From Planotetraspora phitsanulokensis (GTDB taxonomy: Bacteria > Actinomycetota > Actinomycetes > Streptosporangiales > Streptosporangiaceae): a DNA stretch of 64,000 bases. The translations under genes were made by a program, and so were the position numbers. This document shows, piece by piece, positions 57,136 to 64,000 of this stretch. The DNA is taken from contig NZ_BOOP01000030.1 of the NCBI RefSeq assembly GCF_016863295.1, positions 62,001-126,000 on the forward strand, in the 5' to 3' direction. A model generated the notes under the pieces. The model worked only from the letters and a program-made list of their open reading frames with translations. It was not told the origin of the DNA and did no database searches. Position 1 is the first letter of the stretch. Each line of letters begins with the position of its first letter.

Positions 57136-57151
57136 CCGGGAATTGCGTGTA

Positions 57152-57484
57152 CTAGCGTTTGGGTCGGCCGGTCTTCTTGTGCATCCCTAGCGTGGCGCCA
57201 GCAAGTGCGCCTAGTTGGCAAATGGCCACTGAAATTACCACCCAGGGTTGAAACCCGGATGCCGCTTTGAATGTCACCAGAGGCCCCGACACGATCCCCC
57301 CTATACAGGAAATATCTACGATGACTTCAAGAAGGTGCCGAGTCTGAGAGGGAGGCACGGCTACCTCCACTCTTAGATCCTCCTTCTGGAAGGTCACCGT
57401 AGAGAAGCGACGGCTTGGTTCGTCGGGTCCCTGTACATCTTCCGGAGATAGAGTTCTGTCTGCATCTCCTTGTAGTGCAGCCAT
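57152..57484 (-). CDS. Small two-helix membrane protein
   Basis: The 110-residue product (start MAALQGDADRTLSPEDVQ) has a soluble N-terminal 45 residues and two hydrophobic helices (LLEVIVDISCIGGIVSGPLV and VVISVAICQLGALAGATLG), ending MHKKTGRPKR. A longer in-frame extension is doubtful. It has weak ribosome-site support (GGAAGGAAG at about 13 bases). It is convergent with the PP2C gene. Confidence 0.52.
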   Translation of the reverse strand: MAALQGDADRTLSPEDVQGPDEPSRRFSTVTFQKEDLRVEVAVPPSQTRHLLEVIVDISCIGGIVSGPLVTFKAASGFQPWVVISVAICQLGALAGATLGMHKKTGRPKR

Positions 57485-57983
57485 AGGGCCGCTTCTTCCT
57501 TCCCCCCTTGAAGAAGCGGCCCGCATACTTTGCGGGCCTGTCATCTCAAGGGCAACCACGGGTCCGACTCCATATCGGAGTGGCCTATGCCCCACCACTC
57601 CAAGGGTCGGATTTCGGGAGCACTTCTGCTCCTTCGGGTATTGATCCCGAGGGAATTGGGATTTGTAGCCCGAGTGCCCCTTCAACATTGATTGAGCGAC
57701 GGTGGTTGACGTCGACTCGCGTGCATCAAGGCACGCGCACACCTATTAAGGCGACGGACCGATGTTCAATACCTCCACCCCTTTCTGTTGGGAACGGGGG
57801 CCAGTCGCACTGACCCGTCTCGGCAACGCCCGAGCGGCGCTGCCGCGACAAGATGCTACACGGAGCGACAGGTATCGCAACCAAATCCACACAGATTCGG
57901 TGTCTACTCGGTGGCCAACACACACGTGAGCTGGCATGATGGTCTGTCGAGGTACCCGCTGACATGAGAGGCGAGACTGAGTC
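57485..57983. other. Gene-free stretch between convergent-divergent units
   Basis: Nothing intact is supported. A hairpin-like word GCGTGCATCAAGGCACGC occurs near 57719, and the DNA is moderately AT-richer than the core. Probably promoter DNA for the RHH-like gene and the small membrane gene. Confidence 0.35.
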
Positions 57984-58226
57984 ATGGCTGATGGAGCACG
58001 TGAGAAGAAGGATCAACCAGCGGTGGAGCGCATCAATGCGGCCTTGGTCCCGGAATCAGCTCAGGCCTTGGATGAGCTTCAGCGGCGCACAGGACTGAAG
58101 AAGGTTGATCTTGTTAACCGAGCGTTGATGATCTACGAGTTCATCGATAGCGAGCTACGAAACGGAAAGCAGATCGTGTTGCGCGACAAGGAAGGCAGCG
58201 ACCAGCTGGTAAAGATCATTTTCTAG
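57984..58226 (+). CDS. Small ribbon-helix-helix-like protein
   Basis: The 80-residue protein has a short strand-like start (VERINAALVPESAQALDEL), helix RRTGLKKVDLVNRALMIYEFI and a C-terminal basic-acidic strand (VLRDKEGSDQLVKIIF). It resembles RHH-type DNA-binding or antitoxin proteins. It lies 223 bp upstream of pra, with three CTAG-motif copies in between. It may repress pra, but this is only inferred from place. Confidence 0.68.
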   Translation: MADGAREKKDQPAVERINAALVPESAQALDELQRRTGLKKVDLVNRALMIYEFIDSELRNGKQIVLRDKEGSDQLVKIIF

Positions 58227-58331
58227 AGGCTTGTCGCGTTTCCCCGTTGCCAAACCCCTGTCACTGCCGGACGCGAAGCACCCCCAATCCGATCTGCGCG
58301 TGAAGCAACCGGTCGCGATCGACGATTGGCG

Positions 58332-58431
58332 TACACCCCCCTAGACAACATCGATGGGCGTAGCTATGGTGGTGTTGCATAGCCCCCTAGACAGTTAGTA
58401 TCGCTTCAAACCGGAGTGTCTAGGGGGGTCG
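58332..58431. promoter_or_regulatory. CTAG-motif cluster before pra (copies 3-5)
   Basis: TACACCCCCCTAGACA (58332-58347), CATAGCCCCCTAGACA (58378-58393) and TGTCTAGGGGGGTCGA (58417-58432 region) lie within 100 bp before pra. The first two share one orientation and the third is inverted. This clustered arrangement suggests cooperative binding of a regulator. Confidence 0.78.
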
Positions 58432-58449
58432 ACAGGAGGGAGGAGTGAC

Positions 58450-58860
58450 ATGGCACTACAGGGACCGATTCCGGTGACCTTCGACATGGTCTTTCCGCAC
58501 GGCTGCTACGTCGTGGGGGAGGTCGAGCAGGTCAAGGACTTCGATGCCTCGACCAACGGGCGGTTCGTCCAGGCGCGAGACAAGCAGACCAGAGAGCTCG
58601 TCTGGCAGGTCGCGGTGATGGACGCGGACCCGACGCTCAAGCCGGCCCAGAAGACGGTGGCGGTGAAGATCCTGGCTCCGGTTCAGCCGGCTCCCCCGGC
58701 ACCGATGGCGGGGCTGCCGTTCACGCCGGTCGAGTTCGACGGGGTCAGCGTCACGCCCTACGTCAACCAGTCGGGGCGGTTGGCTTACTCGATCCGGGTG
58801 CGCGAGATGCGTGCTCCCCGCTCAGGCGGTTCCCGCTCGGCTGCGAAGGACGCGGCGTGA
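58450..58860 (+). CDS. pra: Pra-like activator of AICE replication, integration and excision
   Basis: The 136-residue protein begins MALQGPIPVTFDMVFPHGCY and continues VGEVEQVKDFDASTNGRFVQ, WQVAVMDADPTLKPAQK and MAGLPFTPVEFDGVSVTPY. This is the pattern of Pra-type plasmid replication, integration and excision activators of pSAM2-like elements. In pSAM2 Pra switches on the rep-xis-int operon. Here pra precedes that operon and is itself preceded by the CTAG-motif cluster, so control of pra would set element activity. The ribosome site is GGAGGGAGGAG. Confidence 0.88.
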   Translation: MALQGPIPVTFDMVFPHGCYVVGEVEQVKDFDASTNGRFVQARDKQTRELVWQVAVMDADPTLKPAQKTVAVKILAPVQPAPPAPMAGLPFTPVEFDGVSVTPYVNQSGRLAYSIRVREMRAPRSGGSRSAAKDAA

Positions 58861-59132
58861 TGGGCCGGTCCAAGGCTCGCCCAGCGAGCGTGATCAACCT
58901 GAACAGCAGCTCGGGCGCGGTGGCGGAGAACCATTCCTACCCGGTGCGGACTCCGGTGCTGGAGCTGCGCTTCGGCTCGGTTCAGGTGCTGGTGACCACG
59001 TCGGCGGCCGACGAGGTGACGGCGGCTGACGTGGAGTTCGCCCGGTGCCTGGCTCGTGAGGCGGCCACGTTCGCCCGGTCGGTCGAGCGGGCCTTTCACG
59101 GGCTGCCGGACGGCCGCGGGGTGGCTGCCTGA
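58860..59132 (+). CDS. Small AICE protein of unknown function
   Basis: The 90-residue product (start MGRSKARPASVINLNSSSGA) overlaps the pra stop (TGATG). The mid part LELRFGSVQVLVTTSAADEV, FARCLAREAATFARSVERAF is a strand-rich then helical fold. A similar overlapping gene follows. Possible transfer- or replication-accessory protein; unknown. Confidence 0.75.
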   Translation: MGRSKARPASVINLNSSSGAVAENHSYPVRTPVLELRFGSVQVLVTTSAADEVTAADVEFARCLAREAATFARSVERAFHGLPDGRGVAA

Positions 59133-59458
59133 TGACCCTCGCCCCCTACACCCACGTCACGATGTCGATCCAGCCGGGCGAGGCTCCACACATCGGGGTC
59201 TCGTTCCACACGCCCGACCTTCGAGCGAGTGCCTCGGTGCTGAACACCGGCCGGCCGTACCTGGGCCTGGATTCCAACGAGGCGCGGGTGTCGGTCTCGA
59301 CCACTGGGGCCGGTCCGGTCACTACGAAGGATCTCGACGTCGCCCGGCAGATCTTCAACGCTGCCGCGCGCTATCTGGCCGACTGCGAGCGACTGCACAC
59401 CCAGCAGCCGGCTACCCCCGCACGCTTCGACGCCCCTGGCGACGAGGTGGCGGCCTGA
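59132..59458 (+). CDS. Small AICE protein, possibly related to its upstream neighbour
   Basis: The 108-residue product starts MTLAPYTHVTMSIQPGEAPH and has the same strand-rich then helical build as the gene before it (VSFHTPDLRASASVLNTGRP, QIFNAAARYLADCERL). It overlaps the previous stop (TGATG) and is one base from the traB frame, so the genes form one tightly packed operon. Confidence 0.75.
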   Translation: MTLAPYTHVTMSIQPGEAPHIGVSFHTPDLRASASVLNTGRPYLGLDSNEARVSVSTTGAGPVTTKDLDVARQIFNAAARYLADCERLHTQQPATPARFDAPGDEVAA

Positions 59459-59459
59459 C

Positions 59460-60974
59460 ATGCAGGTGGGGCCGCTGGAACTGGCATTCCGGCGGCCCCC
59501 AGGTCTCCCGCACACAGCAATGTTCGAGAGGAGTACAAGCCTAGTGTTCAAGAAACTGCCTGGTGACGAGACACGCAGCCTCGTCTCCACCACCCCTGAC
59601 ACCGCCGTGGTGTTCCGCCCGGCCGTCGTCCACACTCCCGCGATCATCAGCCTCGTCCTCTGGCTGTGCCGTCTGGTCGCGGGTCTGGTTCGGCTGGTGT
59701 GCTGGCATCCGATCGCCGTCGCCGTTCCCGTCCTGATCTGCGTCGTCTCGGTCCGGTACGGGTACGGTCTGGCCCTGGTCGTCCTCGGCCTCGTCCTGGC
59801 GGCGGGACTGTCCTGGTTCTCGCTGGATCGGGCATCGTTCCTGCGCTGGGTGGGCTGGCGGCTGCTGGCCTTCGTCCGCTGGTTCTGGATCTACCGGCGC
59901 CACTGGCAACCCGTCGTGACGGTGTCCGGGCTTGCCCGGCATCTGCGCGGGCGTGACTACCTGCCCCGGCTGGTGCAGGTCGAATGCAACCAGTGGGCCG
60001 ACCGGGTCACCGTCCGCATGCTCGGAGGGCAGGCGGTCAAGGACTGGGCCGACCGGACCGACAACCTCGCCCATGGGTTCGGCTCCCCGTCTTGCCGGGT
60101 GGCGGTCGAACGTGCCGGGCGGCTGGTGCTGACCTTCCCTCGGCGTGACCCGCTCGCCGACCCGTTGCCGGCCGTCCCCGTCCCCGCTGCGGCGTCGGTC
60201 GGGCCGGTCGAGATCGGACAGCAGGAGGACGGCCGTCCGCTCCGGCTCAAAGTCCACGGCACGCACGTCCTGGTCGCGGGGGCGACGGGTGCAGGCAAGG
60301 GGTCGTTCCTGTGGAGCACCATCCGTGGGCTCATTCCCGCGATGCGGGCGGGCCTGGTCCAGGTGTGGGCGCTCGACCCCAAACGCATGGAACTGTCCTT
60401 CGGCCGTCCCCTGTTCGGTGAGCATTACGCGGCCGACCCCAAACAGTGCGCCGACCTACTAGACGAGGCGGTCTGCGTCATGCAGGAACGAGCCGACCGG
60501 TTCGCCGGCCTCCAACGCAACCACACCCCGACCGCTCAAGACCCGTTCGTCCTGGTGATCGTCGATGAGGTCGCGTTCCTCACCGCCTACCAGTCCGACC
60601 GGCAACTCAAGCACCAGATCAGCGCGGCACTGGCGACCCTGACCACACAAGGTCGAGCGGTCGGCGTCGGCGTCCTCGCGGCACTTCAAGACCCGCGCAA
60701 AGAGGTCATGAACATCCGCAACCTGTTCCCCGACAAGATCGCACTCCGGCTCGACGAGTCCGAACAGGTCGACATGGTCCTCGGCGACGGCGCACGCGAC
60801 CGGGGCGCACTGGCCGACCACATCTCACCCATCCCGCAGCTCGGCGCGGGCGTCGGCTACGTCCGACTCGAAACGAGCCCTGACCCGGTCAGGGTGCGGG
60901 CGGCCTACGTCTCCGACACCGACATCCGCGCCATGGTCGACGACTTCACGACGGTCACGGGGGAGAGCCGATGA
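59460..60974 (+). CDS. traB: TraB/TraSA-like FtsK-HerA DNA translocase
   Basis: The 504-residue protein has two or three membrane helices in the first about 130 residues (LVLWLCRLVAGLVRLVCW, AVAVPVLICVVS, GLALVVLGLVLAAGLSW) and an FtsK/SpoIIIE motor. Walker A is GATGAGKGS (residues 274-282), Walker B FVLVIVDEVAFL. These motors move double-stranded element DNA between mycelial compartments during AICE transfer. The start may be the GTG at 59544 behind GAGAGGAG instead of 59460. A decayed copy of its end occurs at 43831. Confidence 0.9.
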   Translation: MQVGPLELAFRRPPGLPHTAMFERSTSLVFKKLPGDETRSLVSTTPDTAVVFRPAVVHTPAIISLVLWLCRLVAGLVRLVCWHPIAVAVPVLICVVSVRYGYGLALVVLGLVLAAGLSWFSLDRASFLRWVGWRLLAFVRWFWIYRRHWQPVVTVSGLARHLRGRDYLPRLVQVECNQWADRVTVRMLGGQAVKDWADRTDNLAHGFGSPSCRVAVERAGRLVLTFPRRDPLADPLPAVPVPAAASVGPVEIGQQEDGRPLRLKVHGTHVLVAGATGAGKGSFLWSTIRGLIPAMRAGLVQVWALDPKRMELSFGRPLFGEHYAADPKQCADLLDEAVCVMQERADRFAGLQRNHTPTAQDPFVLVIVDEVAFLTAYQSDRQLKHQISAALATLTTQGRAVGVGVLAALQDPRKEVMNIRNLFPDKIALRLDESEQVDMVLGDGARDRGALADHISPIPQLGAGVGYVRLETSPDPVRVRAAYVSDTDIRAMVDDFTTVTGESR

Positions 60975-61123
60975 CGCTCACCCACTTCCTCGACGGGCTG
61001 CGCTGTGCCTGCTGCGGCGCGCTCAACATGCTCTGGCTCGACCCCGTCCGCGGCCTGGTCGAGTGCCACGAATGCGGCCAGATCGCACTCACCTTGCCTG
61101 ACACCGGAAAGGAGGACAGTTGA
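60971..61123 (+). CDS. Tiny zinc-ribbon protein
   Basis: The 50-residue product (MTLTHFLDGLRCACCGALNM, GLVECHECGQIALTLPD) has two CxxC pairs (CACC and CHEC), a four-cysteine zinc ribbon. It overlaps the traB stop (ATGA) and the rep start (TTGA), so it is a coupled middle cistron. A role as a DNA- or Rep-binding adaptor is plausible but unproven. Confidence 0.72.
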   Translation: MTLTHFLDGLRCACCGALNMLWLDPVRGLVECHECGQIALTLPDTGKEDS

Positions 61124-62793
61124 TCAACCGTGACGACTCGAACCCGGCCGGGGGAGACGCCGACGACTCCCCCGCACCGGGCCGTCGCGCCGACCGGGCA
61201 ACGCCTCGCGCGATCCGGATGGCCCAACCTCTTGCCCGCGATGTCATCGAAGTCCTGGCCGTTCAGAACGGCGTGTGCATCCGGCCCGTCCCACTGCGCA
61301 GGATCGACACCCTGACCGGCGCCAACACGGTCCTCAACGTTCCCTGCGGGACCACGATGGAAGCCAAGTGTCCCTCCTGCGCCAAGCGGAACCGGCAACT
61401 GCGGATGGCGCAATGCCGGGAGGGCTGGCATCTCGACCACGAACCCGTCAACACCCCCGACGAACCCGACGACTACCAGCGGTATCTCGTCGAACTGCGG
61501 GCCGACGCCCAAGCCTGGCGCGACCAAGCCGAAGGCGCCGGGACCGATACCGCCGACCTGGACGCGGCCATCGCCGATCTCGACGCGGAGATCAACGACG
61601 CGGGCATGCGCGGCAACGTCCTCGGCCGACCATCGCCAAAGCGGTCCCGGTCCACCCGGCGGCGACAGGACGCGCCCGACCTGCCCAAGCGGAAGATGAC
61701 GCCCAGCACGCTCGGGCGGACCTTCACCAGCTCGAACGGCAGAACCTTCCGGCCGTCGATGTTCGTCACGCTCACGCTGCCGTCCTACGGGCGCGTCAAT
61801 GCCGGTGTCCCGGTCGACCCGTCGACGTACGACTACGCGCGGGCGGCTCGCGACGCATTGCACTTCTCCAAGCTGGTCGATCGGTTCGTGCAGAACCTTC
61901 GCCGTGTGGCCGGCTTCGACGTCCAATACTTCGCGGCTGTCGAACCGCAAAAGCGGCTGGCTCCGCATCTGCACATGGCGATCCGGGGCCACATGCCGCG
62001 CGCGGAGATCCGGCAGATCGTGGCGGCCACGTATCACCAGGTGTGGTGGCCACCAACCGACGTGATCCGCTTCGAGGGTGACCGGCTGCCGGTCTGGTCG
62101 GATGAGGCCGGCTACCTCGACCCGGAAACCGGGGAAGTCCTGCCCACCTGGGACGAGGCACTCGACCAGCTCGGCCAGGACAACGACGCCGAACCGCTGC
62201 ACGTCGTCCGCTTCGGCGATCAGGTCGACGTCCAGGGCGTGCTCGCCGGTACCACCGACGCCGACACCTGCATCCAATACCTGTCCAAGTACCTCACCAA
62301 GTCCATCGGCGACGCACTCGACCCCGACAACCTGGCTCAACGGGCGCACGCCGAACGCTTCGCCAATGCGCTGCGCTTCGAACCCTGCTCACCCACCTGC
62401 CCGAACTGGCTGCGCTACGGCGTGCAGCCCAAGCAGGCGAAAGCCGGGATGGCTCCGGGTCGATGCAAGGGCAAGGCGCACAAGCCCGACCACCTCGGCT
62501 ACGCGGGGCGCCGCGTGCTCGTCTCCCGCAAGTGGTCCAACAAAACCCTCACCGAGCACAAGCACGATCGGCGTACCTGGGTCCTGGAAGCTCTCGGTCT
62601 CCCGGACGAGCCGACCGATCCCCACCGCTACACCTGGCGGCCCGTCAAACCCGGAGACCCCGACCTCGAACCCATCGGCGTGCGACTCCTGCGCGACATC
62701 GCCGAACGCCAACGCTGGCGCAACCACATGAACCAACTACAGGCGGAGGCAGACGGACAAGATTTTTCGGCAACAGAAGGGAGGGCGGCGTGA
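61120..62793 (+). CDS. repSA: RepSA-like rolling-circle replication initiator
   Basis: The 557-residue protein starts with TTG behind GGAAAGGAGG. It has the HUH metal motif LAPHLHMAIRG (His283 and His285) and candidate nucleophile tyrosines Tyr387 and Tyr391 in IQYLSKYLTKS. A zinc-site-like KCPSC appears early (residues about 84-90). This is the pSAM2 RepSA arrangement: nicking at the element origin to start rolling-circle replication after excision. It is in one unit with traB and xis. Confidence 0.9.
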   Translation: MINRDDSNPAGGDADDSPAPGRRADRATPRAIRMAQPLARDVIEVLAVQNGVCIRPVPLRRIDTLTGANTVLNVPCGTTMEAKCPSCAKRNRQLRMAQCREGWHLDHEPVNTPDEPDDYQRYLVELRADAQAWRDQAEGAGTDTADLDAAIADLDAEINDAGMRGNVLGRPSPKRSRSTRRRQDAPDLPKRKMTPSTLGRTFTSSNGRTFRPSMFVTLTLPSYGRVNAGVPVDPSTYDYARAARDALHFSKLVDRFVQNLRRVAGFDVQYFAAVEPQKRLAPHLHMAIRGHMPRAEIRQIVAATYHQVWWPPTDVIRFEGDRLPVWSDEAGYLDPETGEVLPTWDEALDQLGQDNDAEPLHVVRFGDQVDVQGVLAGTTDADTCIQYLSKYLTKSIGDALDPDNLAQRAHAERFANALRFEPCSPTCPNWLRYGVQPKQAKAGMAPGRCKGKAHKPDHLGYAGRRVLVSRKWSNKTLTEHKHDRRTWVLEALGLPDEPTDPHRYTWRPVKPGDPDLEPIGVRLLRDIAERQRWRNHMNQLQAEADGQDFSATEGRAA

Positions 62794-62969
62794 TGGACAG
62801 ACTCTTCTACCGGCCCAAGGACGCGGCGGTCGTGCTCGGCATGAGCCGTACGGCGGTCTTTCGTCTGATCAAGTCGGGGGAGTTGCACTCGATCAAGTAC
62901 GAGGGCTATCGACTCGTCCCGGCCCGCGCGCTCCTGGAATTCGCGCGCCACCTGGAAGAGGCTGCGTGA
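62793..62969 (+). CDS. xis: Xis-type excisionase
   Basis: The 58-residue protein (MDRLFYRPKDAAVVLGMSRT, FRLIKSGELHSIKYEGYRLV) has a MerR-like winged helix of the small AICE/phage excisionases. It overlaps the rep stop (TGATG) and the int start (TGATG), consistent with one operon. It bends DNA at attL and attR for excision with Int. Confidence 0.9.
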   Translation: MDRLFYRPKDAAVVLGMSRTAVFRLIKSGELHSIKYEGYRLVPARALLEFARHLEEAA

Positions 62970-64000
62970 TGGGGGCCCGTAAGCCGAACGGTCGCTCCAC
63001 CATCTACCTGGGCAAAGACGGCCTCTGGCATGGTTACGTCACCGTCGGCGTCAAGCCCGACGGCTCTCCCGATCGCCGGCACCGCAAGGCGAAGACGGAA
63101 GCGGAGGTCACGCGGAGAGTTCGCGAACTGGAGCGTCAGCGGGAGGCGGGACAGGTCGCCAAGCCGGGCAAGGCTCCCACCGTCGCCGAGTGGATGACCG
63201 AATACCTCGACGTCATCTGCGAACGCCTCGTCGCCTCCGGCAAGATGGCGCCTCGAACGCTCGACGACTACCGCTCCAAGACCCGTCACTGGATCACTCC
63301 GCTGCTTGGCCGACACCGCCTCGACAGGCTCGCCCCTGAGCACCTGGACAAGGCATACGCGACGATGCTTGAGCAGGGTCGGTCGTCGAGCACGGTACTC
63401 AAGGTCCATCGCATTCTGTCGCGGGCCTTGAAGATCGCGATGCGGCGGAACAAGGTCACGCGGAACGTCGCCACGCTGATTGACGCGCCCGTGGCAAACG
63501 ACCCTGACCTGGAACCGCTGACTCGGAACGAAGCGCGGAAGATCCTCGAAGCGGCCAAACCTCGTAGGAATGCCGCGCGCTGGTCGGTGGCCCTGGCTCT
63601 CGGCATCCGCCAGGGCGAAGCGCTCGGCCTGCGCTGGCCATTCGTCGACCTGGAGACCGGGGTGATCAAAGCCTGGTATCAGGCGCAGCGCTCCCCCTGG
63701 CGACACGGCTGCGACGGCCCTCACGAATGTGGCGCCGAGTGGCACCGGGTGCCATGTAAGCCGCGGTGCAAGGAGCACAAGCACCACCCCGACTGTCCAC
63801 AGGACTGCAAGCGACGCGGGCACGCGTGCCCGACGAGGACGTGCCCGAAGGACTGCACGGGCCACGCGGACCGCTGTCCGAAGCGCACAGGCGGCGGGAT
63901 CATCTTTCGGCAACGCAAGGGCCGCAGCCGTCTCACCCTCCAGTGCCCGTCCGAGCTGCTGCCGATCCTCCGCGAGCACAAGAAGATCCAGGACGCCGAA
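62969..64000 (+). CDS. int: Tyrosine site-specific integrase, 3' end outside window
   Basis: The frame is open for 344 codons to the right edge. It has an AP2-like arm-binding start (STIYLGKDGLWHGYVTVG), a SAM-like core-binding domain (VAEWMTEYLDVICERL, HLDKAYATMLEQG) and the start of the catalytic domain with Arg214 in GIRQGEALGLRW. A Cys/His-rich insert of about 60 residues (about 250-310) with CxxxC pairs interrupts the domain. The His, Arg and Tyr of box II are beyond the window. It is expected to act on the tRNA-Ser(GCU) att. Confidence 0.93.
   Translation, partial: MGARKPNGRSTIYLGKDGLWHGYVTVGVKPDGSPDRRHRKAKTEAEVTRRVRELERQREAGQVAKPGKAPTVAEWMTEYLDVICERLVASGKMAPRTLDDYRSKTRHWITPLLGRHRLDRLAPEHLDKAYATMLEQGRSSSTVLKVHRILSRALKIAMRRNKVTRNVATLIDAPVANDPDLEPLTRNEARKILEAAKPRRNAARWSVALALGIRQGEALGLRWPFVDLETGVIKAWYQAQRSPWRHGCDGPHECGAEWHRVPCKPRCKEHKHHPDCPQDCKRRGHACPTRTCPKDCTGHADRCPKRTGGGIIFRQRKGRSRLTLQCPSELLPILREHKKIQDAE

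Larger units (their letters stand above)
49000..64000. mobile_element. Actinomycete integrative and conjugative element (AICE), right end outside window
   Basis: The unit begins at the tRNA-Ser(GCU) attL and runs past the window end. Core genes are in pSAM2-like order: pra, two small genes, traB/ftsK, zinc-ribbon gene, repSA, xis, int. Cargo lies in the left half: Shedu, AAA/TOPRIM pair, and a regulatory cassette. The intact tRNA-Ser(GCU) should lie on the minus strand just past int. Confidence 0.88.

Noticed and set aside
57726-58016. 96-codon minus-strand ORF upstream of the RHH-like gene
   Set aside because: Composition and lack of a ribosome site suggest chance; it overlaps promoter DNA.

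Overview
The window is high-G+C actinobacterial DNA. It most resembles a filamentous Streptosporangiales-type genome: SARP/AfsR-type regulator, CU044_5270-family protein next to an ECF sigma factor, RNase Sa-type ribonuclease with barstar, GH87-type glucanase, many small secreted proteins and lipoproteins, and an integrative element of the pSAM2/AICE class. The family-level placement is inference from gene content. No rRNA and no CRISPR array were seen.

Region 1 (1-10.4 kb) is ordinary accessory chromosome: the end of an alpha/beta hydrolase, a Thr-rich secreted protein, a PEP-mutase-like enzyme, a Fur-type regulator with katG, a lipoprotein, two medium-chain oxidoreductases (the second divergent from a GlxA-type AraC regulator), and a DUF4287 protein.

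Region 2 (10.4-23.3 kb) is a tandem genomic island at a tRNA-Arg(ACG) gene (minus strand, 23256-23328). The 47-bp 3' part of this tRNA occurs identically at 10668, 16145 and 23251. The first two copies are each preceded by the tail of a decayed tyrosine integrase and a hairpin. Cargo between copies 1 and 2: epoxide hydrolase, DinB-like protein, NmrA-type oxidoreductase with a divergent WYL regulator, RibD/DHFR-like reductase, and a trace of IS21. Cargo between copies 2 and 3: HAD phosphatase, a single-chain OLD-type ATPase/TOPRIM nuclease of visibly lower G+C, an IS256 fragment, a 1062-residue SARP-type regulator, and a frameshifted small gene.

Region 3 (23.4-49 kb) holds metabolic, secreted and stress genes: MaoC dehydratase, phytase-like esterase, acyl-CoA ligase, barnase/barstar-type pair, a large modular GH87 alpha-1,3-glucanase, ECF sigma plus CU044_5270 protein, RTX-like protein, VOC/HxlR pair, NUDIX protein, an RclA/RclR-like hypochlorite-response pair, a beta-lactamase-fold fusion protein, and a MarR regulator facing two tandem cupins. 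Several genes are decayed (MerR, methyltransferase, VOC, HxlR pieces), and a TraB C-terminal scar at 43.8 kb points to a lost conjugative element.

Region 4 (49.0 kb to the window end) is an actinomycete integrative and conjugative element. Its left end is the displaced 3' half of a tRNA-Ser(GCU); its right end carries pra, two small genes, traB/ftsK-like, a zinc-ribbon gene, repSA-like rolling-circle initiator, xis and int (int runs off the window). The cargo is defensive and regulatory: a Shedu nuclease, a coupled AAA-ATPase/TOPRIM pair, then an XRE regulator, an RsbW-like ATPase, a 90-residue protein, an HTH-plus-sensor-domain protein and a PP2C-like phosphatase. A shared motif (TGTCTAGGGGG and its inverse) lies upstream of three transcription units, including pra, so this cassette may set when the element excises and transfers. 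It is the best candidate here for an undescribed system.
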